From Rhodocyclales bacterium (GTDB lineage: Bacteria; Pseudomonadota; Gammaproteobacteria; Burkholderiales; Rhodocyclaceae): a DNA stretch of 64,000 bases. The DNA is taken from contig JACPEH010000021.1 of assembly GCA_016183655.1 (NCBI GenBank), positions 182,400 through 246,399 of the forward strand, in the 5' to 3' direction. Of the stretch, positions 16,893 to 25,579 are shown piece after piece (position 1 is the stretch's first letter; each line of letters opens with the position of its first letter). The notes beneath the pieces are model-generated. The model searched no databases, was not told where the DNA came from, and saw nothing but the letters and a program-made list of their open reading frames with translations. The position numbers were made by a program, and so were the translations under genes.

Positions 16893-18107
16893 TCAGCGCG
16901 GCGTCGCTGCGAGCCGCCGCCCGGCCAGCACGAATACCGCATAGGCCGCGACCTGCAGCGCCAGCAGCACGCCGAACACCGTACGCAGCGCGTCGGCCGG
17001 GCTGCGGCCTAGGCCGCCCAGCAGGTCGATCAGCAGGCCCATCCCCCACTGCGCGCAGAACGCGCCGGCAAAGACCAGCAGGTTGTAGGTGGTCGTCGCG
17101 CGGCCGGCCAGCGCCAGCGGAAAACCGGCCGCGGTCTGCGAGTAGCCGAGCGTGCCGAAGCCGGCGCAGACGCCGTAGGCGACCCACAGCGCGCGCGTCC
17201 ATGGCAGCGCTTCGCTCGTGATCAGCGCCAGCATCGCGATCGACAGGCCGACGCCGCCGGCGAGCAGGCGCACCGGCGGGATGCCGCGGCGCGCCAGCCG
17301 CGTCGACAACAGGCCGATGCCGACGTAGGTGAACAGCATGGCGAAGCTCATCGCCGCCAGATGGTCGGCCGCCTCGGCCCGCGAATAGCCATTCACCTGC
17401 ATCAGCCAGGCGATCGACCACAGGCCCTGCACCGCCATGAAGCCGCCGGTCATGGTCAGGCCGAGCGGGGCGAAGCGCCAGAAGTGGCGGCTGGCGAAGA
17501 TCTGCCGCACGCCGCGCCACTGTGCCGCCAGCCCCTCCGTCGCGTGCGCGGCGGCCGGCTTGTCGGCGACGCCGAAGAACAGCCAGGCCGCCGCGGTGAC
17601 GGTGGCCGCCGCCAGCAGCGCGAAGATCTGGCGCCAGCCGGCGAGCGCCAGCAGCGCCTCCAGCGGCGCCGTCGCCGCCAGCGCGCCGAGGCCGCCGGCG
17701 GTCATCATCCAGCCGGTCAGCGAGGCCTGCCGGTCGGGCGGATACCACTGCGAGAAGGCCTTGAAGGCGGCCATCAGGCAGGCCGAGACGCCGAGGCCGA
17801 TCACCGCCCGCGCCGCCGCCAGTCCGGGCAGGCCGTCGGCCAGCGCGAAGGCCGCCGCGCCGGCGGCGGCGACGAGCAGCAGCGCCGACTCGACGCGGCG
17901 CGCGCCGAAGCGGTCAAGCAGCATGCCCAGCGGCAGCTGGGCGAGACAGAAGGCAAGCAGGTAGGTGCTGGTCAAGAGGCCGAGGTCGCCGGCGGAGAGG
18001 TCCAGCTCGCGGGCGAGCTCGGGGCCGATCACGGCATTGGCCGAGCGGAAGAAATAGGAAAGGAAATAGGCCGCCGCGAAGGGCAGCAGCAGGCGGGTGA
18101 GCGGCAT
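16893..18107 (-). CDS. MFS transporter
   Basis: 404 aa with twelve hydrophobic segments, a GMLLDRFGARR motif A between TM2 and TM3, and FRSANAVIGPELARELDLS near the N-terminus typical of the MFS_1 group that also includes anion:cation symporters. Substrate not predictable. ATG 18107 overlaps the stop of the MOSC gene by one base (TGATG), so it is the last gene of the can-mak-yiiM-MFS operon; an in-frame extension upstream is not coding. Confidence 0.85.
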   Translation of the reverse strand: MPLTRLLLPFAAAYFLSYFFRSANAVIGPELARELDLSAGDLGLLTSTYLLAFCLAQLPLGMLLDRFGARRVESALLLVAAAGAAAFALADGLPGLAAARAVIGLGVSACLMAAFKAFSQWYPPDRQASLTGWMMTAGGLGALAATAPLEALLALAGWRQIFALLAAATVTAAAWLFFGVADKPAAAHATEGLAAQWRGVRQIFASRHFWRFAPLGLTMTGGFMAVQGLWSIAWLMQVNGYSRAEAADHLAAMSFAMLFTYVGIGLLSTRLARRGIPPVRLLAGGVGLSIAMLALITSEALPWTRALWVAYGVCAGFGTLGYSQTAAGFPLALAGRATTTYNLLVFAGAFCAQWGMGLLIDLLGGLGRSPADALRTVFGVLLALQVAAYAVFVLAGRRLAATPR

Positions 18108-18817
18108 CAGCCTTTGACTGCCGGGCCGGCGGAGGTTCCCGGCCCCGTCTCTGCCGTCGCCGGGTTCGCCGCCAGCCAGTCGAGCCGGTCGCCGATCTTT
18201 TTCACCCAGGCCGGCGTCAGGCCGGGCGCGGCGGCGATCGCGGCGAGGCGTTCCACATCCGGGCGATGGCGGTGCCAGGCGGTCCACAAGGTCTCCAGCG
18301 GGACGGCGCCGGGCGGCCGCTCGGCGTGTACGAAGGCGTCGCCGGGGCGGGCTTCGCCCTCCTCCAGCACGCGGTAGTACCAGCCGGTCAGTCCGGAGTC
18401 GACGATGTGCGCGGTGATCCCGGTGGCACCGTAGCGGGCGTCGATCTTCCAGCACGGCCGGCGCGGCTGGCAGACCTGCAGCACCGCCGTGCCGACACGA
18501 AAGACGTCGCCGATGCAGACCGTGCTTTCGTCCAGGCCGAAGGTCGAGATGTTCTCGCCGATGCTGCCGACGACGAGCGCGTCGGCAAGCTGCGGGAAGC
18601 GCGCGGCGAGCTTCGCGTAGTTCTCGCCGGCGTAGTGGTGCACCGCCTTTTCCGGCCCGCCGTGCACGCGCCGGTCGGCCTGCGCGTCGCCGGCGAGACC
18701 TTCGCGGGTGATGCGCACCGGGCCGGCGACCGGCTGCTTCCAGATGGCGCTGAACTGGCCCGCGTCGCCGATGTAGCGCGGGGTGCCGGTGAACAGGGTG
18801 ACGGTCGGTGTGTTCAT
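18107..18817 (-). CDS. yiiM: MOSC-domain protein YiiM-like
   Basis: 236 aa; start at ATG 18817 (MNTPTVTLFTGTPRY), which overlaps the mak stop by ATGA. The MOSC core has GDAQADRRVHGGPEKAVHHY, GENISTFGLDE and the conserved cysteine in QPRRPCWKI. The sequence order closely follows E. coli YiiM, a molybdenum-cofactor-dependent reductase of N-hydroxylated compounds. The C-terminal 3-alpha region (LTPAWVKKIGDRL) is also present. Translationally coupled to genes on both sides. Confidence 0.85.
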   Translation of the reverse strand: MNTPTVTLFTGTPRYIGDAGQFSAIWKQPVAGPVRITREGLAGDAQADRRVHGGPEKAVHHYAGENYAKLAARFPQLADALVVGSIGENISTFGLDESTVCIGDVFRVGTAVLQVCQPRRPCWKIDARYGATGITAHIVDSGLTGWYYRVLEEGEARPGDAFVHAERPPGAVPLETLWTAWHRHRPDVERLAAIAAAPGLTPAWVKKIGDRLDWLAANPATAETGPGTSAGPAVKG

Positions 18818-19716
18818 GAGGTCGTTTCGGGCCACAGCCAGGCGGCGCCGCGCACGCCGGACGAGTCGCCGTGCGCGTGTTTCGCCAGGCGGGTGGCGAT
18901 GTCGTCGGAGAAGACATGCGGCGCCCACAGGCGCGGTACGTTGGTGTACAGCCGGTCAAGGTTCGAGAGGCCGCCACCGAGCACGATCACGTCCGGATCG
19001 ACGACGTTGATCACCGTTGCCAGCGCCTTCGCCAGCCTTGCCTCGTAGCGTGCAAGCGTCGCTTCGCAGGCGGCGTCGCCGGCGGCAGCGCGCGTGGCGA
19101 TCAGTTCCGGGGTCAGCGTCTCGCCGGCCGTGGCCGCATGGTCGCGCGCCAGCGCCGGCCCCGACAGCCAGGTCTCGATGCAGCCGGCGCGGCCGCAATA
19201 GCACGGCGGCGGCGGCAATTCACCGGCATCCGGCGCCGGCAGTGGATTGTGCCCCCATTCGCCGGCGATCGAATTGGCGCCGGCGAGCACCTGGCCGCGG
19301 ACGACGATGCCGCCGCCGACGCCGGTGCCGAGGATGACGCCGAAGACGACTTCGGCGCCGGTGCCGGCGCCGTCCACGGCTTCTGACAACGCGAAGCAGT
19401 TGGCGTCGTTGGCCAGCCGTACCGGGCGCTGCAGCAGCGCCTGCAGGTCGCGCTGCAGCGGCTGGCCGATCAGGCAGGTGGAGTTGGCGTTCTTGATGCG
19501 GCCGGTCAGCGCCGATTCGGCGCCGGGGGTGCCGACGCCGACGCTGCCGCGCCGGCCGAGCTGGTTTTCCAGCGCCTCGACCAGCGCGGCGACGGCGCCT
19601 ACCGTCGCCCGATAGTCGCCGGCCGGGGTGGCGATGCGCCGGCGCGCAAGTTCGGCGCGGCCGTCAAAGGCTGCCGCCTCGATCTTGCTGCCGCCGAGAT
19701 CGACGCCGATGCGCAC
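18814..19716 (-). CDS. mak: ROK-family fructokinase Mak
   Basis: ATP-dependent sugar kinase, 300 aa, probable substrate D-fructose. GTG 19716 (MRIGVDLGGSKIEAAAF) is chosen because the ROK phosphate-binding motif starts here and can ends 5 bases upstream. Visible: KNANSTCLIGQPLQRDL, LANDANCFALSEAVDGA, GTGVGGG, AGEWGHNPLP, the zinc loop CYCGRAGCIE and the C-terminal KHAHGDSSGVRGAAWLWP. These last motifs match E. coli Mak (YajF) more closely than NagK or glucokinase. The stop overlaps yiiM. Confidence 0.88.
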   Translation of the reverse strand: MRIGVDLGGSKIEAAAFDGRAELARRRIATPAGDYRATVGAVAALVEALENQLGRRGSVGVGTPGAESALTGRIKNANSTCLIGQPLQRDLQALLQRPVRLANDANCFALSEAVDGAGTGAEVVFGVILGTGVGGGIVVRGQVLAGANSIAGEWGHNPLPAPDAGELPPPPCYCGRAGCIETWLSGPALARDHAATAGETLTPELIATRAAAGDAACEATLARYEARLAKALATVINVVDPDVIVLGGGLSNLDRLYTNVPRLWAPHVFSDDIATRLAKHAHGDSSGVRGAAWLWPETTS

Positions 19717-19721
19717 GGGGT

Positions 19722-20378
19722 TCAGGCGGTGGCTGCGTCGAGCGCAGCGAGGGCCTTCTCGTAGATCGCCTGCACGTTGCCCGGCGTGTCGATGGAGATG
19801 CCGAGGTCGCGCACGAGGCCGTCGGTAAGGCCGAAGATCCAACCGTGGATGGTCAGCTCCTGGCCGCGGTTCCAGGCTTCCTGGACGACCGTCGTCTGGC
19901 AGACGTTCAGCACCTGTTCGACGACGTTGAGCTCGCAGAGACGGTCGATGAGCGCTTTTTCGTCGCCGATCGCCGCCAGTTTCGCAGCGTGCTTCTGCTT
20001 CACGTCCTGGATGTGGCGCAGCCAGTTGTCGACCAGGCCGAGGCGCAGGTTCTGGTGCGCCGCCTTGACGCCGCCGCAGCCATAGTGGCCGACGACGAGG
20101 ATGTGCTTGACGCGCAGCGCGTCGACGCCGTACTGCAGCACCGACAGGCAGTTGAGGTCGCTGTGCACGACCTGGTTGGCGACGTTGCGGTGGACGAAAA
20201 CCTCGCCCGGCAACAGCCCGGCGATCTGGTTGGCTGGTACGCGCGAGTCGGAGCAGCCGATCCACAGGTATTCGGGAGACTGCAGGTGCGACAGGCGCTG
20301 GAAGAATTCCGGGTCGTCCTTGCGGATCGATTCGGACCATTCGCGATTCTTTTCGAACAGGTGCTGGAGGTCGGACAT
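19722..20378 (-). CDS. can: beta-class carbonic anhydrase
   Basis: Cytoplasmic zinc enzyme interconverting CO2 and bicarbonate, 218 aa, same size as E. coli Can. Zinc ligands are visible: C42 and D44 in IGCSDSRVPAN, H98 and C101 in VGHYGCGGV. HRNVAN and GWIFGLTDGLVRDLG are also typical. First gene of the operon can-mak-yiiM-MFS on the minus strand. No start ambiguity. Confidence 0.96.
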   Translation of the reverse strand: MSDLQHLFEKNREWSESIRKDDPEFFQRLSHLQSPEYLWIGCSDSRVPANQIAGLLPGEVFVHRNVANQVVHSDLNCLSVLQYGVDALRVKHILVVGHYGCGGVKAAHQNLRLGLVDNWLRHIQDVKQKHAAKLAAIGDEKALIDRLCELNVVEQVLNVCQTTVVQEAWNRGQELTIHGWIFGLTDGLVRDLGISIDTPGNVQAIYEKALAALDAATA

Positions 20379-20454
20379 GGGGGGCCGTGGAGATTGCGAC
20401 GCGACAATTCTACCGCAGTCGCGCCGCCGGCCTTGCCGGGGCGTTCTTCCGGGG

Positions 20455-21066
20455 TCAGACGCGGGCGGCGATGCCGCGCACGTGGCCGAGTGCGCTGGTC
20501 GAGGTCTTGATCACCGCGCCGCCGGCTTCCATCAGCAGCGAGAAGAGATTGCGTTCGGAGTAGAGGCAGACCGGGCCGGGCAATCCGTAGCGCTCGGCCA
20601 GCGCCGGGGCGAGCGGCGCGAAGCGATCGTTCACCAGCTTGCTGCCGTCGGCATAGTGATCGCCGAGTTCGGAGTGGATGCCGTAAAGCGAGATGAACAG
20701 CTTGCCGCCGATCTTCAGGCGCTGCATCAGACGGCGCAATTTCCGCCGCGCTTCCTCGTAGCGCAGGCCGCACAGCGTGCGCTGGCTGAGGATGATGTCG
20801 AAGGGCTCCCGCGGCAGCGGTTCGTCGCTGTCGGCGTTGCCGGCAAACGGCAGGCGGCTGACTTCGGGGTGGGCGTCGACCGGCTTGTCCGAGAGCAGCA
20901 GCACGCGCGCGCCGGCCCCGGCCATGCGCAGGGCCTGCGTCTCGGCACCGACGCCGGCGAGCATGGCGCTGACGGCTTCGCCGCTGCGCCGGCGTTTGCC
21001 GACTTCGACCAGCACCCATTGCTCCAGCTCGCAGCTTGCCTTGGGCACATCCCTCTGTTCGGACAT
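20455..21066 (-). CDS. SAM-dependent methyltransferase-like protein
   Basis: 203 aa, start ATG 21066 (MSEQRDVPKASCELEQWVLVEVGKR) with GAAGGGAGGGGGACC in front; the frame continues upstream only as a shadow of the membrane-protein gene. A possible motif I is degraded (AMLAGVGAETQALRMAGAGARVLLLSDKP), followed by PFDIILSQRTLCGLRYEEA and a LRRLMQRLKIGGKLFISLYG motif typical of class I methyltransferases. Whether it binds SAM is uncertain. Downstream partner of a polytopic membrane protein. Confidence 0.65.
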   Translation of the reverse strand: MSEQRDVPKASCELEQWVLVEVGKRRRSGEAVSAMLAGVGAETQALRMAGAGARVLLLSDKPVDAHPEVSRLPFAGNADSDEPLPREPFDIILSQRTLCGLRYEEARRKLRRLMQRLKIGGKLFISLYGIHSELGDHYADGSKLVNDRFAPLAPALAERYGLPGPVCLYSERNLFSLLMEAGGAVIKTSTSALGHVRGIAARV

Positions 21067-21122
21067 GGTCCCCCTCCCTTCGCCTGCATTGTTGTCTACT
21101 CGCCGCTTTATGACAATAGCGC

Positions 21123-22628
21123 CTACTGCCCGGCTGCCGGCACGCGGACATGCACCACTGCGGTGGCGTCGGTGTGCAGGCGCCGCCAGCCGGGCAGCCG
21201 GTCGAGTGCGGCGACTGCCGGCAGCTGCGGCTGCAGCAGCGTCCAGCCGATGCGGTGCTGGTCCAGCAGCTGCGGCAGCAGCTCCGGCGGGTCCACCGTC
21301 ACGGCGCGGTAGAAGCGAGCGACGAAGGCGTCGCCGTAGAAGTCGGCGCGGGCGTCGATGAAGGGCGGGATGCCGGCGAAAATCAGGTAGCCGCCGAATT
21401 CGTAGGCGTTGAACACCGGCCCCGGCGCCGCCGCGGCGCGGGCCGCCTGTACCGCTGCCGCCGGCGTCGCCGCGGCGGCCGGGCGTACGGCGTCGAGGCG
21501 GTGGGCGAGGACGGCGGCGCCGAGCATCAGGGCCAGGACGGCGGCCGTCGCGGCCCGGCCGGCCGGCGGTGCCAGCGACAGGAAGCAGCGGTCGATGCCG
21601 TTTTCCGGCTCGGTTGAACTCGCCAGCTGCGCGGCGAAGGGCTGGGCGACGATCACCGGCGCCAGCAGGCCGAGCAGCTCGCCGTGGCGGACGTGCTGCA
21701 GCGCCAGATGCAGCAGGCCGAGCAGCAGCGCGATGCGCAGCGGCGGCAGGCGCAGTCCGCGCACCAAGGCCAGCGCCGCGCCGGCGAGCAGCCAGATCTC
21801 CAGCGGCTGCAGGCGCTGGAAGTCTGGCGAGCGCCATTCGCCGAGCCGGCTTAGGCTGAACGACAGGCGCTGGAAATCGGCGGCGAAGCGCCAGCCGTCG
21901 AATCCATGCGGTGTCAGCAATGTGACGGCGAACGCGACGGCGAGGAACAGGCCCCAGCGCCGGAGCGTCGGTCGGCGCGCCTTCGCCGGCGCCGCCAGCA
22001 CGGCCTCGCCGGCGAAGGCGCCGGCCAGCAGCAGCGCCAGCGGAAAGCTGCCGTGCAGGTTGGCCCACAGCAGCAGCGCGGCCAGCGCCAGCGGGCCGGG
22101 GGTTCGCTCCGCCTCGCGCGCGCGGACGAGCGCGATGGCCCAGAGGACGACCAGTGGCGCCGCCAGCGCATGCGGCCGGGCGAGCAGGTGCGGCAGCATC
22201 AGGCCGGCGCCCAGCGCGACGAAAAGCAGCGCGTGGATCGGCGCGAGATGGCGGAGCAGGTAACGCGTCAGCAGCGCTAGCGTCGTCGCGGCGGCCGCGG
22301 CGGTCAGCGCGAGCACGCCGCTCCAGCCGGCGGCGGCATGGGCGGCGGCGAAGAACAGCTCGGCCAGCCATTCGTGCGCGGTCCATGGGGCGCCGGGGAA
22401 GGTGTGCGAAAAGGGGTCGCTCGCCGGCACCGCGCCGTGCGCGAAGATCCAGCGGCCGGTGGCGATGTGCCACCAGGTGTCGCCGTCGTTGAGCAGCTCC
22501 GGCCGCGTCAGCAGCAGCAGGAAAGTCGCGGCGCCGACCAGCAGTGGCCACGACAGGCCGGCGGGCGCTGCCGTGACGGTCGGGCCCGGCGCGCCGGGCC
22601 GGGCGGGGCGGAGAGGATCGTGGCTCAT
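21123..22628 (-). CDS. polytopic membrane protein, GT-C-like
   Basis: 501 aa with about ten to twelve hydrophobic segments. An early DGDTWWHIATGRWI loop after TM1 and a FNAYEFGGYLIFAGIPPFIDARAD segment near the C-terminus recur in a family of uncharacterised bacterial integral membrane proteins that resemble GT-C glycosyltransferases (acidic residues in the first periplasmic loop). Substrate unknown. Followed after 56 bases by the methyltransferase-like gene. Confidence 0.7.
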   Translation of the reverse strand: MSHDPLRPARPGAPGPTVTAAPAGLSWPLLVGAATFLLLLTRPELLNDGDTWWHIATGRWIFAHGAVPASDPFSHTFPGAPWTAHEWLAELFFAAAHAAAGWSGVLALTAAAAATTLALLTRYLLRHLAPIHALLFVALGAGLMLPHLLARPHALAAPLVVLWAIALVRAREAERTPGPLALAALLLWANLHGSFPLALLLAGAFAGEAVLAAPAKARRPTLRRWGLFLAVAFAVTLLTPHGFDGWRFAADFQRLSFSLSRLGEWRSPDFQRLQPLEIWLLAGAALALVRGLRLPPLRIALLLGLLHLALQHVRHGELLGLLAPVIVAQPFAAQLASSTEPENGIDRCFLSLAPPAGRAATAAVLALMLGAAVLAHRLDAVRPAAAATPAAAVQAARAAAAPGPVFNAYEFGGYLIFAGIPPFIDARADFYGDAFVARFYRAVTVDPPELLPQLLDQHRIGWTLLQPQLPAVAALDRLPGWRRLHTDATAVVHVRVPAAGQ

Positions 22629-22758
22629 GAAATTTTCATGATCCTCCTGTCGAACCGCCAGTCAACCCCGCTCCGTCGTGCGCGCTCTCGCGAAAATGGC
22701 GGACAATTGAAGCGGCCGACACCCGTAGCGGTCGTCGTGCGCCTTGGGGAGAAGGAAC

Positions 22759-23100
22759 ATGCTAGTCAAATTCGATTCGAACGTTGCCGGCGAGATGATC
22801 ATGTTCGCCGACGTTGCCCGGCGCCTGTTGCAGCTCGCCGGCAAGGAATGCACGGCGCGCGGCGTGATCCTCGCCGAGCAGGTGCCGGAGATCGTCGCCC
22901 GCCTGCGCCGGGCGGTGGATGCGGAAAAGGTCGCGGACCAGGCGACGGAAGCCGCGCAGGACCCCGCCGACGATGCCGAGGAGAAGCCGCAACACGTCAG
23001 CCTCGGGCGGCGCGCGCAGCCGTTCATCGAGCTCCTTGAGCTGACCGCGCGCGAAAAGGACGGCTTCGTCCTCTGGGAAGCGCCGCGCGATTTCACGTAA
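22759..23100 (+). CDS. DUF1840 family protein
   Basis: 113 aa cytoplasmic protein. Start ATG 22759 (MLVKFDSN) with GGGGAGAAGGA upstream; an ATG 15 bases earlier is less likely. The VKFDSNVAGEMIMFADVARRLLQLAGKE opening, ARGVILAEQVPEIVARLR and FIELLELTAREKDGFVLWE closing match the DUF1840 pattern found widely in Betaproteobacteria. Function unknown. Confidence 0.82.
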   Translation: MLVKFDSNVAGEMIMFADVARRLLQLAGKECTARGVILAEQVPEIVARLRRAVDAEKVADQATEAAQDPADDAEEKPQHVSLGRRAQPFIELLELTAREKDGFVLWEAPRDFT

Positions 23101-23160
23101 GCGGTTTGGCGGAACGAAGTACTGGTAGCCAGTCAACTCGAATCCGGTTGATGTAACCCC

Positions 23161-23318
23161 CGTCATTCCGGGCTTGACCCGGAATCCAGGTGGCAGGCTC
23201 GTACGCTGGCGGGGCAAGTGTTTGCGGGTTTTTCCTGGATTCCGGCGCGGGCGTAGCCCGGCCTGCCCTGAGTTTGCCGAAGCCTGTCCTGAGCTTGTCG
23301 AAGGGGACCGGAATGACG
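23161..23318. repeat. dispersed palindromic CGTCATTCC element (MITE/REP-like)
   Basis: 158 bp with terminal inverted repeats CGTCATTCCGG (23161-23171) and CCGGAATGACG (23308-23318). Inside are a TTCCGGGCTTGACCCGGAA palindrome, an inverted CCTGGATTCCGG arm, and two tandem copies of CCTGAG-TTG-CGAAG. Elements of this wording are common between genes in many Proteobacteria. It carries no gene and fills most of the gap between DUF1840 and the EAL gene. Confidence 0.75.
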
Positions 23319-23350
23319 AACCTATCCATCCGTTCCAACATGATTGACTA

Positions 23351-25579
23351 CTAGACGCTCGGGTATGCCGCCTGGCGGTGCCGCAGCCAGGCCACCAGTT
23401 CATCGAGCGGCATCGGCTTCGCGTAGAGGAAGCCCTGTGCTGCCGGGCACGCCAGTCCGCGCAGGAAGGCCGCCTGCTCGGGGGTCTCGACGCCTTCCGC
23501 GACGATGCTGACGCCGAGTTTCTGGCCGAGCGCGACGATCGTTTCGGCAAACATCCCGCCCTCGCCGCCGGCAATTTCGCCGATGAAGCTGCGGTCGATC
23601 TTCAGGCAGTCGATCGGCAGTTCGCGCAGCTGCGAGAGCGACGAGTAGCCGGTGCCGAAGTCGTCGATGGCGATGCGCAGCCCGATCTTCTTCAGCTTCT
23701 GCAGGCAGCCGAGCACCACCTTCGGTTCGTCCATCGCCAGCGTCTCGGTGATCTCCAGTTCGAGTGCCTCCGGCGGCAGGTCGTTGCGCGCGAGCGCCGA
23801 CTCGATCTGGTGCAGGAAGCGGGGGCTGCGGAACTGCGGCATGCTGACATTGACCGCGACGCGGCTGGGGGCGCCGGGCAGGCTGCGGATGTCGCGGAAG
23901 GCGGCGCAGGCGGCGTCGAGGACCCAGTCGCCGATATCGACGATCAGCCCGGAATATTCGGCGAGCGGGATGAACACGCTCGGCGGCTGCACGAAGCCGG
24001 ATTCGCCGGGCCAGCGCAACAAGGCCTCGATGCCGGCGACCCGGCCGGTGGCCAGCGAGACCTGCGGCTGGTACCACACCGTCAGGCCGCTGCGGCTGAA
24101 GTCGCTGCGCAGCTGGCGGATGATCTGCAGGCGCCAGCGCGTGCTGTCCTCCATTTCCGGAATGAAATACTCGTAGCTGCCGTGCAGGTTGCGCTTGGCG
24201 CGGTTGAGCGCGATGTTGGCGCGCTTGAGCAGCACGATGCCGCTGCAACCGGCTTCCAGCAGGCGGCAGAAGCCGAGCGTGACGGCCACCGGCAGCAGGT
24301 GCTCGCCGGCGGCGCAGGGCGCGGCGAACAGGTCGAACAGGCTGTCCGGGTTGAGCTTGGCCTCCGGTCCGATCAGGCCGAAGACGTCGGCGCCGATGCG
24401 GGCGACGTGTCCGCTCTCGCCCAGATGCTGCTGCAGGCGCTCGGCGACGGCCACCAGCAGCGCGTTGCCGACCTCGTGGCTGAGCCCGTCGTTGAGGTCG
24501 GCGAAATGCTGCAGGTCGAGCAGGGCGACCACCCGGTCGGCGTCGTTGCCGCGGGCGACGGCGTCGAGATCGAGGATGAAGCGGGTGCGGTTCGGCAGCT
24601 TCGTCAGCGGGTCGTGGTAGGCGGTGTGGTGCAGCCGCTCGACCAGGCGGACGTTGCCGAAGCAGGCGGCGATGTTGGCGGCGAAGACTTCGATCAGCTG
24701 CCGGTCGCCGGCCGATACCGGTGACGGTGTGTTGAGGAAGACGGCGGCTTCCTGGTCGCCGCTCTTCAGGTAGATGGCGGTGTGGCGCTCGCCGAAAATG
24801 TGTTGCTGGCGGGCGATGCAGGTTTCGATGGCGGCGATCAGTGCCGGGTCGTCCAGGTGCGACAGCGGCTGCGCGATGTGGCGGACCAGCCGGCCGGTGG
24901 CGCCGACGATGTACAGCCCGTCGGGATCGCCGGCGCACGGCGAGCCGCGCTGCGCGCAGACGATGCCGTCGAGCGGCAGCTTGAGCAGCGCGGCGAGCTG
25001 GGTGAGGACGCCTTCGGCGAAGCCGGTGATGGCGCGCATTTCGAGCAGGTCGGCGGCGGCATGGACGATCATTTCCAGCCCGCGCCGGTTCTCGGCGATC
25101 GTGCGGATCTGCTCGTACGAACGCAGCGCCGCGGTGATCGCGGTGATCAGCCGCGTCCGCGTCAGCTCGGCCTTGGTCCGGTAGTCGTTGATGTCGAAGG
25201 CGTTGAACACCGACAGCTCCGGCGCGTAGCCGGGTTGGCCGGTGCGCAGGATGATGCGGCATTCGTGCATCTGCAGCGTGTCGCGGATGTAGCCGACCAT
25301 GCTCAACCCCGCGTCCTCGGTCTCCATCACCACGTCGAGCAGCACCACCGCAAAATCGCGGTCGGCGGCGAGCATGGCGCGGGCTTCCTGCGCCGATGCG
25401 GCGTGGGCGATGGCCAGCGGGCGGCCGAGGATGCGTATGCCGTGCAATGCGAAATCGGTGGCGGTGTGCACCTCGCTGTCGTCGTCCACGACCAGCAGGC
25501 GCCAGGGCCGGTCGTGCCGCTGCGGCGCCGTACCGACCACGTCGTCGATCAGCGGAATGAACTCTTCGCTGTCCATCAT
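23351..25579 (-). CDS. response regulator with DUF3369, degenerate GGDEF and EAL domains
   Basis: 742 aa, ATG 25579 overlapping the kinase stop (ATGA). Domains in order: receiver (about 15-155; VVLLDVVME acceptor region), DUF3369 (about 165-325), GGDEF (about 330-480) whose active site reads GADVF instead of GGDEF, and EAL (about 490-735). The EAL part keeps EALLRW, ELEITETL, DDFGTGYSSL, KIDRSFI and EGVET, so it should be an active c-di-GMP phosphodiesterase, with the GGDEF domain serving at most as a GTP sensor or scaffold. Output of the adjacent PAS kinase. Confidence 0.9.
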   Translation of the reverse strand: MMDSEEFIPLIDDVVGTAPQRHDRPWRLLVVDDDSEVHTATDFALHGIRILGRPLAIAHAASAQEARAMLAADRDFAVVLLDVVMETEDAGLSMVGYIRDTLQMHECRIILRTGQPGYAPELSVFNAFDINDYRTKAELTRTRLITAITAALRSYEQIRTIAENRRGLEMIVHAAADLLEMRAITGFAEGVLTQLAALLKLPLDGIVCAQRGSPCAGDPDGLYIVGATGRLVRHIAQPLSHLDDPALIAAIETCIARQQHIFGERHTAIYLKSGDQEAAVFLNTPSPVSAGDRQLIEVFAANIAACFGNVRLVERLHHTAYHDPLTKLPNRTRFILDLDAVARGNDADRVVALLDLQHFADLNDGLSHEVGNALLVAVAERLQQHLGESGHVARIGADVFGLIGPEAKLNPDSLFDLFAAPCAAGEHLLPVAVTLGFCRLLEAGCSGIVLLKRANIALNRAKRNLHGSYEYFIPEMEDSTRWRLQIIRQLRSDFSRSGLTVWYQPQVSLATGRVAGIEALLRWPGESGFVQPPSVFIPLAEYSGLIVDIGDWVLDAACAAFRDIRSLPGAPSRVAVNVSMPQFRSPRFLHQIESALARNDLPPEALELEITETLAMDEPKVVLGCLQKLKKIGLRIAIDDFGTGYSSLSQLRELPIDCLKIDRSFIGEIAGGEGGMFAETIVALGQKLGVSIVAEGVETPEQAAFLRGLACPAAQGFLYAKPMPLDELVAWLRHRQAAYPSV

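Noticed and set aside
18817..18928. Longer start of the MOSC gene
   Set aside because: Arg-rich sequence antisense-like within mak; ATG 18817 overlaps the mak stop as in coupled genes.
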